A stretch of 39,434 bases of DNA. It comes from Pseudomonas haemolytica. Lineage in GTDB: Bacteria; Pseudomonadota; Gammaproteobacteria; Pseudomonadales; Pseudomonadaceae. The notes under the pieces are model-generated. The model ran no database searches. It was not told the origin of the DNA and was given only the letters and a program-made list of their open reading frames with translations. The position numbers and the translations under genes are program-made. This document shows positions 6,008 through 13,679 of this stretch, piece after piece; the stretch's first letter is position 1, and the number at the start of each line of letters is the position of its first letter. Location of the stretch: the NCBI RefSeq assembly GCF_009659625.1, contig NZ_VOIW01000012.1:1-39434 (forward strand), written 5' to 3'.

Positions 6008-8626
6008 TTAAATACCTGCCTCGACAAACGGCACGGTCAAGGCCAGGGCCGCATCCAGGGCACCGGCATCTACACCACCGCCTTGCGCCATGTCCGGACG
6101 ACCACCGCCCTTGCCGCCCACTGTCGCAGCGGCTTGCTTCATCAAATCACCGGCTTTGAGTTGGCCAGTCAGGTCCTTGGTTACACCGGCAACCAGAACG
6201 ACCTTATCCTCATGGACACTGCCGAGCAGGATCACTGCGCGGCCGAGCTTGTTCTTCAACTGATCGACCAAGGCCAACAGCGCCTTGCCATCCTGACCGT
6301 CCAGGCGCGCCGCCAGGACTTTCACGTCCTTGACGTCCACGGCCGAAGCCGACAGGTCGTCACCTGCAGCGCTGGCCGCCTTGGCCTGCAACTGCTCCAA
6401 CTGTTTCTCGAGTGCGCGGTTGCGCTCCAGCACTGCGGACAGCTTGTCGATCAGGTTGTCGCGGCTGCCCTTGACCAGGGTGGCCGCTTCCTTGAGTTGT
6501 TCTTCAGCCGCATTGAGGTAGGCCAGGGCCGCAGCACCGGTCACCGCCTCGATACGCCGCACACCGGACGCCACGCCACCTTCGCTGACGATTTTCAACA
6601 GCGCGATGTCGCCGGTACGGTTGGCGTGGATACCACCACACAGCTCCACCGAGAAGTCGCCGCCCATGCTCAGTACGCGCACGCTGTCGCCGTACTTCTC
6701 ACCGAACAGTGCCATGGCGCCTTTGGCCTTGGCGGTCTCGATATCGGTTTCTTCGGTTTGCACCGCAGTGTTCTTGCGAATCTCGGCGTTGACGATGTCT
6801 TCCAGGGCCTTGATCTGCTCAGGCTTGATCGCTTCGAAGTGACTGAAGTCAAAACGCAGGCGCTGACTGTCGACCAACGAACCCTTCTGCTGAACGTGCT
6901 CGCCCAGTACCTGGCGCAGCGCGGCGTGCAGCAAGTGGGTGGCCGAGTGGTTCAGCGCGGTGGCGTGACGCACGTCGGCGTCTACCTGGGTTTCCACTGG
7001 CGAGCCGACGGTCAGGCTGCCCGAGGCCAATACACCGTGGTGCAGAAACGCGCCGCCGGTCTTGGTGGTGTCGCGCACATCAAAACGACCGGAAGTCGCC
7101 TTGAGGAAGCCGCAATCACCAATCTGACCGCCAGACTCAGCGTAGAACGGGGTCTGGTCCAGCACCACCACGCCATCATCGCCTTCATTCAAGACGTCGA
7201 CCGACTGGCCGTCTTTATACAGGGCGACCACTTTAGCTGTACCGCTGGTGGCCTTGTAGCCGGTGAACTCAGTGGCAACGTCAACCTTGACCAGGCTGTT
7301 GTAGTCCATGCCGAAGGAGCTGGCGGAGCGCGCGCGTACACGCTGGGCTTCCATCTCACGCTCGAAACCTTCCTCGTCGAGGGTCAGGTTGCGCTCACGG
7401 GCGATGTCGCCGGTCAGGTCCATCGGGAAACCGTAGGTATCGTAGAGCTTGAACACCACGTCGCCCGGCACCACGGTGCCCTGCAGGTTGGCGAGGTCTT
7501 GCTCGAGGATTTTCAGACCTTGTTCAAGAGTCTTGGCGAACTGCTCTTCTTCAGCTTTCAGTACGCGCTCGATGTGCGCCTGGTTCTGCTTGAGTTCCGG
7601 GAAGGCTTCGCCCATCTCGGCGACCAGGGCCGCAACGATCTGGTAGAAGAAGCTGCCATTGGCGCCCAGCTTGTTACCGTGACGGCAAGCGCGACGGATG
7701 ATGCGACGCAGCACGTAGCCACGGCCTTCATTGGAAGGCAGCACGCCGTCGGCAATCAGGAAACCGCAAGAGCGGATGTGGTCAGCCACCACTTTGAGCG
7801 ACGCCTGATCCTCATTGGCACAACCGATGGCCTTGGCCGCGGCAGCCAGCAGGCTCTGGAACAGGTCGATTTCATAGTTGGAATGCACGTGCTGCATCAC
7901 CGCACTGATCCGCTCCAGGCCCATGCCCGTGTCTACCGACGGCGCCGGCAGCGGATGCAACACACCATCGGCGGTGCGGTTGAACTGCATGAACACGTTG
8001 TTCCAGATTTCGATGTAGCGGTCGCCGTCTTCTTCCGGCGAGCCCGGTGGGCCACCCCAGATGTCGGCGCCGTGATCGTAGAAAATCTCGGTGCAAGGGC
8101 CGCAGGGGCCAGTGTCGCCCATGGTCCAGAAGTTGTCGGAGGCGTACGGCGCGCCTTTGTTATCGCCGATGCGCACCATGCGCTCAGGCGGCACACCGAC
8201 CTGCTTGGTCCAGATATCGTAGGCTTCGTCATCGCTGGCGTAGACGGTGACCCAGAGTTTTTCCTCAGGCAGCTTCAATACGCCGGTAAGGAAGGACCAG
8301 GCGAAGTTGATCGCATCCTGCTTGAAATAATCGCCAAAGCTGAAGTTGCCGAGCATTTCGAAAAAGGTGTGGTGACGGGCGGTATAGCCGACGTTTTCCA
8401 AGTCGTTGTGCTTACCACCGGCGCGTACGCACTTCTGGCTACTGACTGCGCGGGTGTAGGCGCGCTTTTCCTGGCCCAGGAAGCAGTCCTTGAACTGGTT
8501 CATCCCCGCGTTAGTGAACAGCAGGGTTGGGTCATTGCCTGGGATCAAGGAGCTGGAGGCTACACGGGTGTGGCCTTGCTCTTCGAAGAAGCGAAGGAAG
8601 GCTTCACGGATTTCTGCGCTTTTCAT
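6008..8626 (-). CDS. alaS: Alanyl-tRNA synthetase
   Basis: Encodes 872 residues, normal for bacterial AlaRS. It charges tRNA-Ala and edits Ser and Gly mischarging. The N-terminal class II catalytic core begins MKSAEIREAFLRFFEEQGH. The editing domain carries the metal-binding HSATH motif near residue 560 and the second pair, CGGIH, near 660. A coiled-coil stretch follows, and the glycine-rich C-Ala domain ends with GGKGGGRPDMAQGGG. The ATG at 8626 follows GGAAGAA; the frame stays open upstream to 8692 but without family similarity. Transcription probably starts inside the palindrome at 8687-8720, so the gene may be self-regulated. Confidence 0.98.
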   Translation of the reverse strand: MKSAEIREAFLRFFEEQGHTRVASSSLIPGNDPTLLFTNAGMNQFKDCFLGQEKRAYTRAVSSQKCVRAGGKHNDLENVGYTARHHTFFEMLGNFSFGDYFKQDAINFAWSFLTGVLKLPEEKLWVTVYASDDEAYDIWTKQVGVPPERMVRIGDNKGAPYASDNFWTMGDTGPCGPCTEIFYDHGADIWGGPPGSPEEDGDRYIEIWNNVFMQFNRTADGVLHPLPAPSVDTGMGLERISAVMQHVHSNYEIDLFQSLLAAAAKAIGCANEDQASLKVVADHIRSCGFLIADGVLPSNEGRGYVLRRIIRRACRHGNKLGANGSFFYQIVAALVAEMGEAFPELKQNQAHIERVLKAEEEQFAKTLEQGLKILEQDLANLQGTVVPGDVVFKLYDTYGFPMDLTGDIARERNLTLDEEGFEREMEAQRVRARSASSFGMDYNSLVKVDVATEFTGYKATSGTAKVVALYKDGQSVDVLNEGDDGVVVLDQTPFYAESGGQIGDCGFLKATSGRFDVRDTTKTGGAFLHHGVLASGSLTVGSPVETQVDADVRHATALNHSATHLLHAALRQVLGEHVQQKGSLVDSQRLRFDFSHFEAIKPEQIKALEDIVNAEIRKNTAVQTEETDIETAKAKGAMALFGEKYGDSVRVLSMGGDFSVELCGGIHANRTGDIALLKIVSEGGVASGVRRIEAVTGAAALAYLNAAEEQLKEAATLVKGSRDNLIDKLSAVLERNRALEKQLEQLQAKAASAAGDDLSASAVDVKDVKVLAARLDGQDGKALLALVDQLKNKLGRAVILLGSVHEDKVVLVAGVTKDLTGQLKAGDLMKQAAATVGGKGGGRPDMAQGGGVDAGALDAALALTVPFVEAGI

Positions 8627-8686
8627 TAGGTTCTTCCACGGAGGCTGCGGCCAAAGGCCAGTGCGCAACATCATCAGACGGAGCGA

Positions 8687-8720
8687 CGGCAAAGGGCCGC
8701 ATTATATCGGCCCTTTGCCG
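8687..8720 (-). promoter_or_regulatory. Palindrome centred on the alaS -10 box
   Basis: A perfect 13-bp inverted repeat (8687-8699 and 8708-8720, core GGCAAAGGGCCG) surrounds an 8-base centre. On the minus strand TATAAT (8706-8701) lies exactly at the centre of symmetry. The -35 region (CTGTAC at 17 bases) is weak. No U tract follows, so it is not a terminator for ltaE. E. coli AlaRS is known to repress alaS by binding a palindrome at its start site. Confidence 0.6.
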
Positions 8721-8772
8721 GTGGTACAGCGTGTTTATGTGATAGAAACAGTCAATTAGACGGTCTGCACTG

Positions 8773-9777
8773 TCATTTTCGCGAAAACTCGACGAATGTC
8801 TGGACGACTTGCTCGATCTGCGCCCGGCTGACGTCCAGGTGGGTGACCATACGCAGACGCGGCGCGGCGCTCAACTTGACCCCGCGCTCGGCGGCAAAGG
8901 CTTTCAGGGCCTGCGCCTGGTCACCGATCTTCACGTAGACCATATTGGTCTGCACCGGCTCCACGGTGTAACCGACCTTGCGCAGTTCATCCCCCAACCA
9001 TTGCGCGTTGGCATGGTCGTCAGCCAAGCGCTGCACCTGATGATCCAGGGCATACAAGCCCGCCGCCGCCAGGGAGCCGGCCTGACGCATGCCTCCGCCG
9101 ACCATCTTGCGCAGGCGCCGCGCCTTGGCGATCAGCGCCGTAGAGCCGCATAACACCGAGCCGACCGGCGCACCGAGGCCCTTGGACAGGCACACCGATA
9201 CCGAATCGAAATGCTGGGCAATCTCCCGCACATCCACACCCAGCTTGACTGCCGCGTTGTAGATCCGCGCGCCGTCCAGGTGCAGGGCCAGGCCGTGCTC
9301 ACGGGTGAACGCACGGGCTTTCGCCAGGTAATCCAGCGGCAGCACTTTGCCTTGCATGGTGTTTTCCAGCGCCAGCAGGCGGGTGCGGGCGAAGTGGAAG
9401 TCGTCAGGCTTGATGGCTTCGAGCACCTGCTTCAGGTCGAGGGAGCCGTCCGCCTGTACTTCCAGGGGTTGTGGCTGGATCGACCCCAGCACCGCCGCCC
9501 CGCCGCCTTCGTATTTGTAGGTGTGGGCCTGTTGGCCGACGATGTATTCCTCGCCGCGCTCACAGTGAGCCATCAACGCCAGCAGGTTGCTCATGGTGCC
9601 GGTGGGCACGAACAACGCGGCGGCAAAGCCCAGGCGCTTGGCCAGCTCGGCCTCCAGGCGGTTGACGCTGGGGTCTTCCCCGTAAACGTCATCACCACTG
9701 GCGGCACTGGCCATCGCGTCGAGCATGCCGGGGGTAGGTTGTGTCACGGTGTCGCTGCGCAGGTCGATCACGGTCAT
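8773..9777 (-). CDS. ltaE: Low-specificity L-threonine aldolase
   Basis: Encodes 334 residues of the PLP-dependent fold-type I aldolases (beta-eliminating lyase family). It cleaves L-threonine and L-allo-threonine to glycine and acetaldehyde. Family landmarks: N-terminal IDLRSDTVTQPTPGM, the GDDVYGEDPSVNRLE segment, HLDGARIYNA holding the PLP-binding Asp, and CLSKGLGAPVGSVL with the Schiff-base Lys near residue 199. The ATG at 9777 is preceded by GAGG at rather long spacing. It lies upstream of alaS on the same strand, but the alaS promoter is in the 146-bp gap, so the two need not be one operon. It is divergent from the FMN riboswitch. Confidence 0.92.
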   Translation of the reverse strand: MTVIDLRSDTVTQPTPGMLDAMASAASGDDVYGEDPSVNRLEAELAKRLGFAAALFVPTGTMSNLLALMAHCERGEEYIVGQQAHTYKYEGGGAAVLGSIQPQPLEVQADGSLDLKQVLEAIKPDDFHFARTRLLALENTMQGKVLPLDYLAKARAFTREHGLALHLDGARIYNAAVKLGVDVREIAQHFDSVSVCLSKGLGAPVGSVLCGSTALIAKARRLRKMVGGGMRQAGSLAAAGLYALDHQVQRLADDHANAQWLGDELRKVGYTVEPVQTNMVYVKIGDQAQALKAFAAERGVKLSAAPRLRMVTHLDVSRAQIEQVVQTFVEFSRK

Positions 9778-9971
9778 GAAGGGGGGCCTCTAACGGAATG
9801 GGTAAGTCCTTTTGTGAGTGATTACTGCGGGCAAAGCCGCGGAATATCAAGCCCCACCTAGATCCAATCGAATACCAACCAAACAAACCGATATAGGTTA
9901 TCGATACGGCAACCGTGCAGTTTTTGAAAAACCATGTTAAAAACTCTCCGCCGCCAGGGTTCTGGCGGCAA

Positions 9972-10135
9972 CGTTCTCAGGGCGGGGTGTAACTCCCCAC
10001 CGGCGGTAATTGCACGCAATGTGCATAGCCCGCGAGCGCTTGGCGCCTCGAACTGCTCACGCGGGACGGCGACAAGGTCAGCAGACCCGGTGTGATCCCG
10101 GGGCCGACGGTCATAGTCCGGATGAAGAGAGAACG
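9972..10135 (+). promoter_or_regulatory. FMN riboswitch (RFN element)
   Basis: The conserved RFN parts appear in order: P1 CGTTCTC at 9972, then CAGGGCGGGGTG, CTCCCCACCGGCGGTAAT, the variable CCCGCGAGCG arm, GGTCAGCAGACCCGGTG, GGCCGACGGTCATAGTCCGG, and ATGAAGAGAGAACG, which closes P1 at 10135. It binds FMN and should lower expression of the lumazine synthase gene 116 bases downstream. Confidence 0.96.
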
Positions 10136-10221
10136 GGATTGGCACCTAAGGGCCGCGCGCCGGGTTCATGCTTGCATGACACAGCGTTTCGTACCCTTAA
10201 ATCCCATTCGATTCATAACGC

Positions 10222-10242
10222 CCTGTTTTTTTCTTAAACAGG
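10222..10242 (+). promoter_or_regulatory. Hairpin masking the ribH Shine-Dalgarno
   Basis: CCTGTTT (10222-10228) pairs with AAACAGG (10236-10242). The second arm contains the start of the AGGAG ribosome-binding site (10240-10244), 8 bases before the ATG. It is a plausible translational expression platform for the FMN riboswitch; a long T-run in the loop is not positioned as a terminator. Confidence 0.5.
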
Positions 10243-10251
10243 AGTCAGAAC

Positions 10252-10761
10252 ATGCAACCCACCGCAATCGACAGCAAAAGCAAAAACCATCACGGCGAGC
10301 GCGTCGCGTTTGTCCAGGCCTGCTGGCACAAGGATATTGTCGACCAATCGCGCAAAGGCTTCCTCGCCGAAATGATCGCCCAGGGCTACCAGGAATCGGA
10401 CATCGATTTCTTCGAAGTCGGCGGCGCCTTTGAACTGCCCCTGCACGCCAAGCTGCTGGCCAAGACCGGCCGTTACGCCGGCATCGTGGCCGCCGCGCTG
10501 GTGGTGGACGGCGGCATCTACCGTCACGAGTTCGTCGCCCAATCGGTGGTCAGCGGCCTGATGCAGGTGCAGCTGGAAACTGAAGTGCCGGTGTTCTCGG
10601 TGTCCCTGACGCCGCACCACTTCCATGCCGGCAGCGAACACACCACGTTCTTCTACGAGCACTTCGTGCATAAGGGCCAGGAAGCTGCGCGTACGTGCGC
10701 CGACACCCTGCATAAGGTGCGCGCGATCCGCCGTAGCGAGCCACGGGCTGTAGCGGTTTAA
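10252..10761 (+). CDS. ribH: 6,7-dimethyl-8-ribityllumazine synthase (type II-like, FMN-riboswitch controlled)
   Basis: Encodes 169 residues. It condenses a ribitylaminouracil with dihydroxybutanone phosphate in riboflavin synthesis. Landmarks are RVAFVQACWHKDIVDQSRKGF, the GGAFELPLHAKLLAKTGRY segment and VVDGGIYRHEFVAQSV with the catalytic-region His. The divergent sequence and longer tail resemble the RibH2/type II enzymes that accompany, rather than replace, the main ribH in the rib operon. The gene stands alone, preceded by an RFN element and a clear AGGAG. Pseudomonads usually have another ribH elsewhere, so this is probably the second, flavin-responsive enzyme. Confidence 0.88.
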   Translation: MQPTAIDSKSKNHHGERVAFVQACWHKDIVDQSRKGFLAEMIAQGYQESDIDFFEVGGAFELPLHAKLLAKTGRYAGIVAAALVVDGGIYRHEFVAQSVVSGLMQVQLETEVPVFSVSLTPHHFHAGSEHTTFFYEHFVHKGQEAARTCADTLHKVRAIRRSEPRAVAV

Positions 10762-10777
10762 GCAACACTGCAAAACC

Positions 10778-10809
10778 AATGTGGGAGGGGGCTTGCCCCC
10801 TCCCACATT
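10778..10809. repeat. REP element A (single hairpin)
   Basis: AATGTGGGAGGGGG and CCCCCTCCCACATT form a perfect 14-bp stem with a 4-nt loop. This is the fluorescens-group REP core. It lies between the convergent ribH and aruE genes and may end or protect both transcripts. Confidence 0.85.
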
Positions 10810-10831
10810 TGGATCCTGTTAAGGCTCGGAT

Positions 10832-11836
10832 CTACGCCAGCCCGGCCTCCGTGGTCGGCACAATCAATATCCCCGCCCGCAAGCCATTCTTGACCTTCGG
10901 GTTCGGGAAGATAATGCGCGCGCCCTCCTCCTCGATCACCCAACGCGACTTGGCCACATCTTCGGCCAGCAGATAACCTTTTTCCAACTCCGAAAAGTTT
11001 TCCACATCCGCGGGCAGGTGCATCAGGAAGGCATCACTGTGCTTGATAACCTCACGAGACACGGCAAACAGTTGCAGGCCATCCAGGCTTTCAGTTTCCG
11101 GTTCGCTGCCCTCGATGATCTGCTTCAGGCGTGTTTCCAGGCGGGACACGTCCACGCCTTGGTTCTGCCCGAAAGGCCGCGCCTTACCCAACTCGAGGGT
11201 GAAAGCTTCCGCCTCCAGCTGTTCGTAGGTAAACGCGGTGAAGGTGATCGAGGTTTTGTTCTGCAGCAGCACCGCTTGCATGCCGGCAGCGTTCAAGCGC
11301 GCCAGCTCATGGCGCGAATGCTGGCGCCCCTCCTTCCAAGGGTACAGCGCAAACTGCTCGATCTTCGAACCGCGAATGGCGGTATGCAGGTCGTAATGCA
11401 GGCGCGAGCGGCCAGGTAGGCTGAAGAAGCTGCGGGCCAGCTGTTCAAGCTCCGCAGCGCGCATGGCTTCGGGGCCGATGTTTTGTTCATGCCGGCCATT
11501 GAACAGCCGGTTGATGTCCAGTTCGAGGTAACGCTCACCGCGGCGCATGGCCTCGGGGTTACCGAACAGGAACAGAATACGGGTACGGGGCTTGATCTCA
11601 CCGCGGGCGATGCCATGCAACAGGCGGTCGAGCAGTTCGATCGGCGCGGTTTCATTGCCATGGATGCCGGACGACAGCAGCAGGTCGCTGCCGTTGTCCC
11701 GAGCCTCAGGAGGGCGCACTTCAAGCGCACCCTCGCTGAGCCAGCGCATCTGCACGCCGTCGACAGTCAGTTGAATTTTTTGCGCCGGTTCGCGACCGGC
11801 GAGGGTCAGTTCAAGCAGTTTGCCGAGGGCGAGCAT
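10832..11836 (-). CDS. astE: Succinylglutamate desuccinylase (AruE/AstE)
   Basis: Encodes 334 residues of the M14-like zinc hydrolase family. It performs the last AST step, N-succinylglutamate to glutamate plus succinate. Zinc ligands are seen in GIHGNETAP (H59, E62) and YDLHTA (H151). The C-terminal part carries FSELEKGYLLAEDV and the RAGILI strand of the family's beta domain. It is the last gene of the aru operon, 11 bp after the small His-tailed gene, and convergent with ribH across REP A. Pseudomonas literature calls it aruE. A related but distinct family member, aotO, lies in the transport operon of this same window. Confidence 0.95.
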   Translation of the reverse strand: MLALGKLLELTLAGREPAQKIQLTVDGVQMRWLSEGALEVRPPEARDNGSDLLLSSGIHGNETAPIELLDRLLHGIARGEIKPRTRILFLFGNPEAMRRGERYLELDINRLFNGRHEQNIGPEAMRAAELEQLARSFFSLPGRSRLHYDLHTAIRGSKIEQFALYPWKEGRQHSRHELARLNAAGMQAVLLQNKTSITFTAFTYEQLEAEAFTLELGKARPFGQNQGVDVSRLETRLKQIIEGSEPETESLDGLQLFAVSREVIKHSDAFLMHLPADVENFSELEKGYLLAEDVAKSRWVIEEEGARIIFPNPKVKNGLRAGILIVPTTEAGLA

Positions 11837-11847
11837 AAGCAGCTTCC

Positions 11848-12138
11848 TTAGTGGTTGCAGCCAGGGCCATGGACGTGATCGTCGTCATCACCTTCAACGT
11901 CGGCCGGTTCCATTTCCAGTTGCAGGCTCATCAGGTTGGTCGCCAATGGGCGCATCAGCAGGTTGGCGTATTCAGCATCGCCCTCTTCCACATCCACACC
12001 GATCAGCAGCTGGCCACGGCCGTCGTGCTGGATCCAGATCTCCTTGCCCTGCCAGACCACGGCAACGCGAGTGCAGGAAGTTTCCAGCTGGGTACCGTCG
12101 GTGTCTTCAAGGATCAGTTTCAGGGTGTCGGTGGTCAT
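11848..12138 (-). CDS. Conserved small protein of the aru operon with His/Asp-rich tail
   Basis: Encodes 96 residues (MTTDTLKLILEDTDG...). It is sometimes labelled topoisomerase II in Pseudomonas genomes, but nothing here supports that; it is far too short and lacks any topoisomerase motif. The body looks like a small beta-rich domain (TRVAVVWQGKEIWIQHDGRG). The tail is DDDDHVHGPGCNH, a likely metal-binding cluster with three His, one Cys and four Asp. It sits between aruB and aruE, where PAO1 also has a small hypothetical gene (PA0900). AruE is a zinc enzyme, so metal handling for AruE is a possible but unproven role. The ATG at 12138 follows GAGAG; an upstream in-frame ATG at 12156 precedes that site. 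Confidence 0.8.
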   Translation of the reverse strand: MTTDTLKLILEDTDGTQLETSCTRVAVVWQGKEIWIQHDGRGQLLIGVDVEEGDAEYANLLMRPLATNLMSLQLEMEPADVEGDDDDHVHGPGCNH

Positions 12139-12177
12139 AAAATAACTCTCAGCCATAGGGTGTAAAAAGAGGTGGCG

Positions 12178-13524
12178 TTAATTGATCTGGAAAGGATAAA
12201 CCGAGCCCAGTTTAAGGATTTGCGTCAGTTCATCCAGTGCCGTCCGGCACTCAAGCAGCAACTGCGGGTCAGCCAGGTCGGTTTCACGCAGGCTGTCGCG
12301 GTAGTGTTTGTCGACCCATTGGGTCAGCGTGTCGTACAACGGCGCGGTCATGATAACGCCTGGGTTCACCGCTGCCAGTTCGGTTTCGTTCAGCGCCACG
12401 CGCAAACGCAGGCAGGCGGGGCCACCGCCGTTCTGCATGCTTTGCTTAAGGTCGAAAACCTTGACTTCGCGGATCAGCCCGCCAGAGCTGGTCAGGCCCT
12501 GCAGGTAATGCCACACGCGCTCGTTGCTGCGGCACTCCTCCGGCACGATCAACAGCATCGAACCGTCGGGACGGGTCAGCAACTGACTGTTGAACAGGTA
12601 GGAACGCACCGCGTCTTCTACACTGACCTGGGCACGGGGCACACAGACCGACTGGAAGTTGCCGCCCAGCGTGCCCAACTTGCCTTGCAGCTCGGCGAGC
12701 ATCTGTTCGGTGTTGAGGAACGCATCCTCGTGATAGAACAGCACCTCGCCGTTGCCCACCGCGATCACGTCATTGTGAAACACGCCGGCATCGATCACCG
12801 CCGGGTTCTGCTGGGCATAGACCACGCCGTCATCCTTCAAGCCGTGCAGGCGCGCGACAGCCTGGGACGCTTCGAGGGTCTGGCGCGCCGGGTACTTCTG
12901 CGGGGCCGGGTAACGGGTGTCGAAGGCACTGCGGCCGAACACGAAGAACTCAACGCCAGCCTCGCCGTATTCGCGGCAGAAGCGGGTGTGGTTGGCCGCA
13001 CCTTCATCGCCGAACTGGGCTACGGCGGGCAGCGCGGCGTGGTGGGCAAAGTGTTTCCCATCGGCAAACATCGCGCCCAGCACGCGGCTGGTGGTCGGGT
13101 GTTCGATGCTGCGGTGGTATTTGCAGTTGAGGTTGGCAGCGGTGAAATGCACGCGGCCGTCTGCGGTATCGGCGCTCGGGCTGACAGTGGCGGCGTTGGC
13201 CACCCACATGCTGGATGCCGAGCAACTGGCTACCAGCAAAGGCATGGCCTGCTTGGCCGCTTGCTGGATCACCTGAGCGTCGCTGCCGCTGAAACCGAGG
13301 TTGCGCAAGGCGGCCACATCAGGACGTTCCTGGGGCGCCAACACACCTTGCACAAAGCCCATGTCCATCAGCGCTTTCATTTTCTGAAGGCCCTGCAACG
13401 CCGCTTCCTTCGGGTTTGAAGACTGCTGGCTGTTGCTCTGGGATGCGACGTTGCCGTAGGACAAACCGCCGTAGTTATGGGTCGGCCCCACTAGACCGTC
13501 AAAATTGACTTCATAGGATTTCAT
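12178..13524 (-). CDS. astB: N-succinylarginine dihydrolase (AruB/AstB)
   Basis: Encodes 448 residues, the usual AstB length. It hydrolyses N2-succinylarginine to N2-succinylornithine, CO2 and two ammonia, the second AST step. It belongs to the pentein/amidinotransferase fold with a Cys-His-Glu site. The start MKSYEVNFDGLVGPTHNYGGL is the family N-terminus, GRVHFTAANLNCKYHRSIEH is strongly conserved, and the catalytic Cys lies in GGGPACLRLRV near residue 370. The ATG at 13524 is chosen over 13563, which lies outside family similarity. REP element B separates it from astD upstream; the small His-tailed gene follows after 39 bp. Confidence 0.96.
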   Translation of the reverse strand: MKSYEVNFDGLVGPTHNYGGLSYGNVASQSNSQQSSNPKEAALQGLQKMKALMDMGFVQGVLAPQERPDVAALRNLGFSGSDAQVIQQAAKQAMPLLVASCSASSMWVANAATVSPSADTADGRVHFTAANLNCKYHRSIEHPTTSRVLGAMFADGKHFAHHAALPAVAQFGDEGAANHTRFCREYGEAGVEFFVFGRSAFDTRYPAPQKYPARQTLEASQAVARLHGLKDDGVVYAQQNPAVIDAGVFHNDVIAVGNGEVLFYHEDAFLNTEQMLAELQGKLGTLGGNFQSVCVPRAQVSVEDAVRSYLFNSQLLTRPDGSMLLIVPEECRSNERVWHYLQGLTSSGGLIREVKVFDLKQSMQNGGGPACLRLRVALNETELAAVNPGVIMTAPLYDTLTQWVDKHYRDSLRETDLADPQLLLECRTALDELTQILKLGSVYPFQIN

Positions 13525-13590
13525 CGGCGAGGCTCCACGAACATCTGTTTTTATAGGCATCAAAAGTCTTCAACACACCACAAATCCAGT

Positions 13591-13677
13591 GTGGGAGGGG
13601 GCTTGCTCCCGATAGCGGTGATCAGTCACCTGATTAATCAACTGACAGAAAGCTATCGGGAGCAAGCCCCCTCCCAC
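13591..13677. repeat. REP pair B (BIME-like) between astD and astB
   Basis: Two inverted copies of GTGGGAGGGGGCTTGCTCCC, extending into GATAGC, face each other (13591-13616 and 13652-13677) across a 35-bp spacer. The right copy ends at the stop codon of astD. The pair lies inside the aru operon, so it may block 3' exonuclease or lower expression of distal genes. Confidence 0.9.
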
Positions 13678-13679
13678 AT

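Noticed and set aside
6083..8629. 848-codon open frame antisense to alaS
   Set aside because: It is a codon-bias shadow: high third-position GC in alaS removes stops from this antisense frame. The product is low-complexity His/Val/Gln-rich, matches nothing, and alaS on the other strand has every motif of its family.
12172..13419. 415-codon open frame antisense to astB, and similar frames opposite astD, aruC, lysC and acs
   Set aside because: All are shadows of well-recognised minus-strand genes, with no start signals and no recognisable domains.
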